From Brucella daejeonensis (lineage in GTDB: Bacteria > Pseudomonadota > Alphaproteobacteria > Rhizobiales > Rhizobiaceae), in assembly GCF_014199265.1 (NCBI RefSeq), contig NZ_JACIJG010000013.1, positions 49,933 through 113,932 of the forward strand: 64,000 nt of DNA, given 5' to 3'. Of the stretch, positions 63,844 through 64,000 are shown one piece after another; positions within the stretch are counted from its first letter, which is position 1, and each line of letters begins with the position of its first letter. The translations under genes were made by a program, and so were the position numbers. The notes under the pieces are model-generated. The model was given only the letters and a program-made list of their open reading frames with translations, did not search any database and was not told where the DNA came from.

Positions 63844-64000
63844 TTCCGGGGTTTTTGGTGCATTTTGGGTTCTAGCCGTTTCCCAAAATTCGCTAGTTTC
63901 GTCACTGGCCTGCCCCTATGATGTGGTCCGGTTTCAATCTTAATGCATGATCGGCTTCTGAGCCATCATCTGGGCAGATGATGGCGCTGACCCGCGTGAC
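63844..64000. other. Right edge, no supported gene
   Basis: 157 bp. A minus-strand frame from the edge to a stop at 63907 is open for about 30 codons (VTRVSAIICPDDGSEADHALR onward) and could be the end of a gene outside the window, perhaps of an insertion sequence, but cannot be judged. No repeat of the tRNA-Gln 3' end is seen. Confidence 0.4.

Noticed and set aside
63908..64000. Partial minus-strand frame at the right edge as an insertion-sequence transposase end
   Set aside because: Only about 30 codons and no diagnostic motif; listed only as an open possibility.
60819..64000. attR-type duplication of the tRNA-Gln 3' end and an integrase gene
   Set aside because: Neither is visible in the window; the far end of the segment is not included.

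Overview
The window looks like a chromosome segment of a Brucella/Ochrobactrum-type alphaproteobacterium (Brucellaceae). The grounds are CcrM with CtrA-like boxes in front of it, an aa3 oxidase cluster with a CoxF-type small protein, an IalB-family protein, a wbkD/wbkF-like O-antigen pair, and Rhizobiales-style dispersed palindromes. Genus and species cannot be settled from this sequence alone.

Layout. 1-1234 (minus): DUF2232 membrane protein (partial), rpsR, rpsF. 1599-8501 (plus): fabD, fabG, acpP, fabF, mltG, yicC, gmk. 8549-11059 (minus): a small membrane protein, tldD, an IalB-family secreted protein. 11461-18461: cytochrome c oxidase genes coxB, coxA, ctaB, coxF-like, ctaG, coxC, then DUF983 and SURF1. 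18538-21025: ispH, thrB, rnhA. 21054-29717: peroxiredoxin, DsbD-N-like protein, YqgE, a 7TM-PAS-GGDEF-EAL protein, a GNAT acetyltransferase, an M16 peptidase and thrC. 29915-36984: a lipoprotein, two large palindromes, a CSS-EAL phosphodiesterase, a HAD hydrolase, a ClC transporter and ccrM. 37066-46844: HAD hydrolase, mutY, a three-gene surface-polysaccharide cassette (GT25, O-antigen ligase-like, UDP-sugar epimerase), DUF721/DciA, DsbA and SMC. 46870-57458: CDF metal exporter, VOC protein, ppdK, deacetylase-like protein, DUF1499, metallo-beta-lactamase-fold protein, bioY, allA, hiuH and a DUF2793 protein. 57664-60526: convergent wbkD-like and wbkF-like genes.

The core ends at tRNA-Gln(UUG), 60744-60818. 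A visibly more A+T-rich accessory segment follows and runs off the right edge. It starts with four 13-bp iteron-like repeats. It then carries an overlapping pair of unrecognised genes (a 301-aa soluble protein and a four-TM protein), an unknown 164-aa protein and a 260-aa protein with all three hallmarks of an HUH endonuclease (FRLTF, HIH, YxxxK). This is the best place to look for an undescribed mobile element or defence-like system.

Functional themes: fatty-acid synthesis feeding the envelope; respiratory oxidase assembly with its heme and copper factors; cell-cycle methylation by CcrM under probable CtrA control; c-di-GMP turnover by two EAL proteins; LPS/O-antigen synthesis at two places; and a two-gene purine/ureide module.
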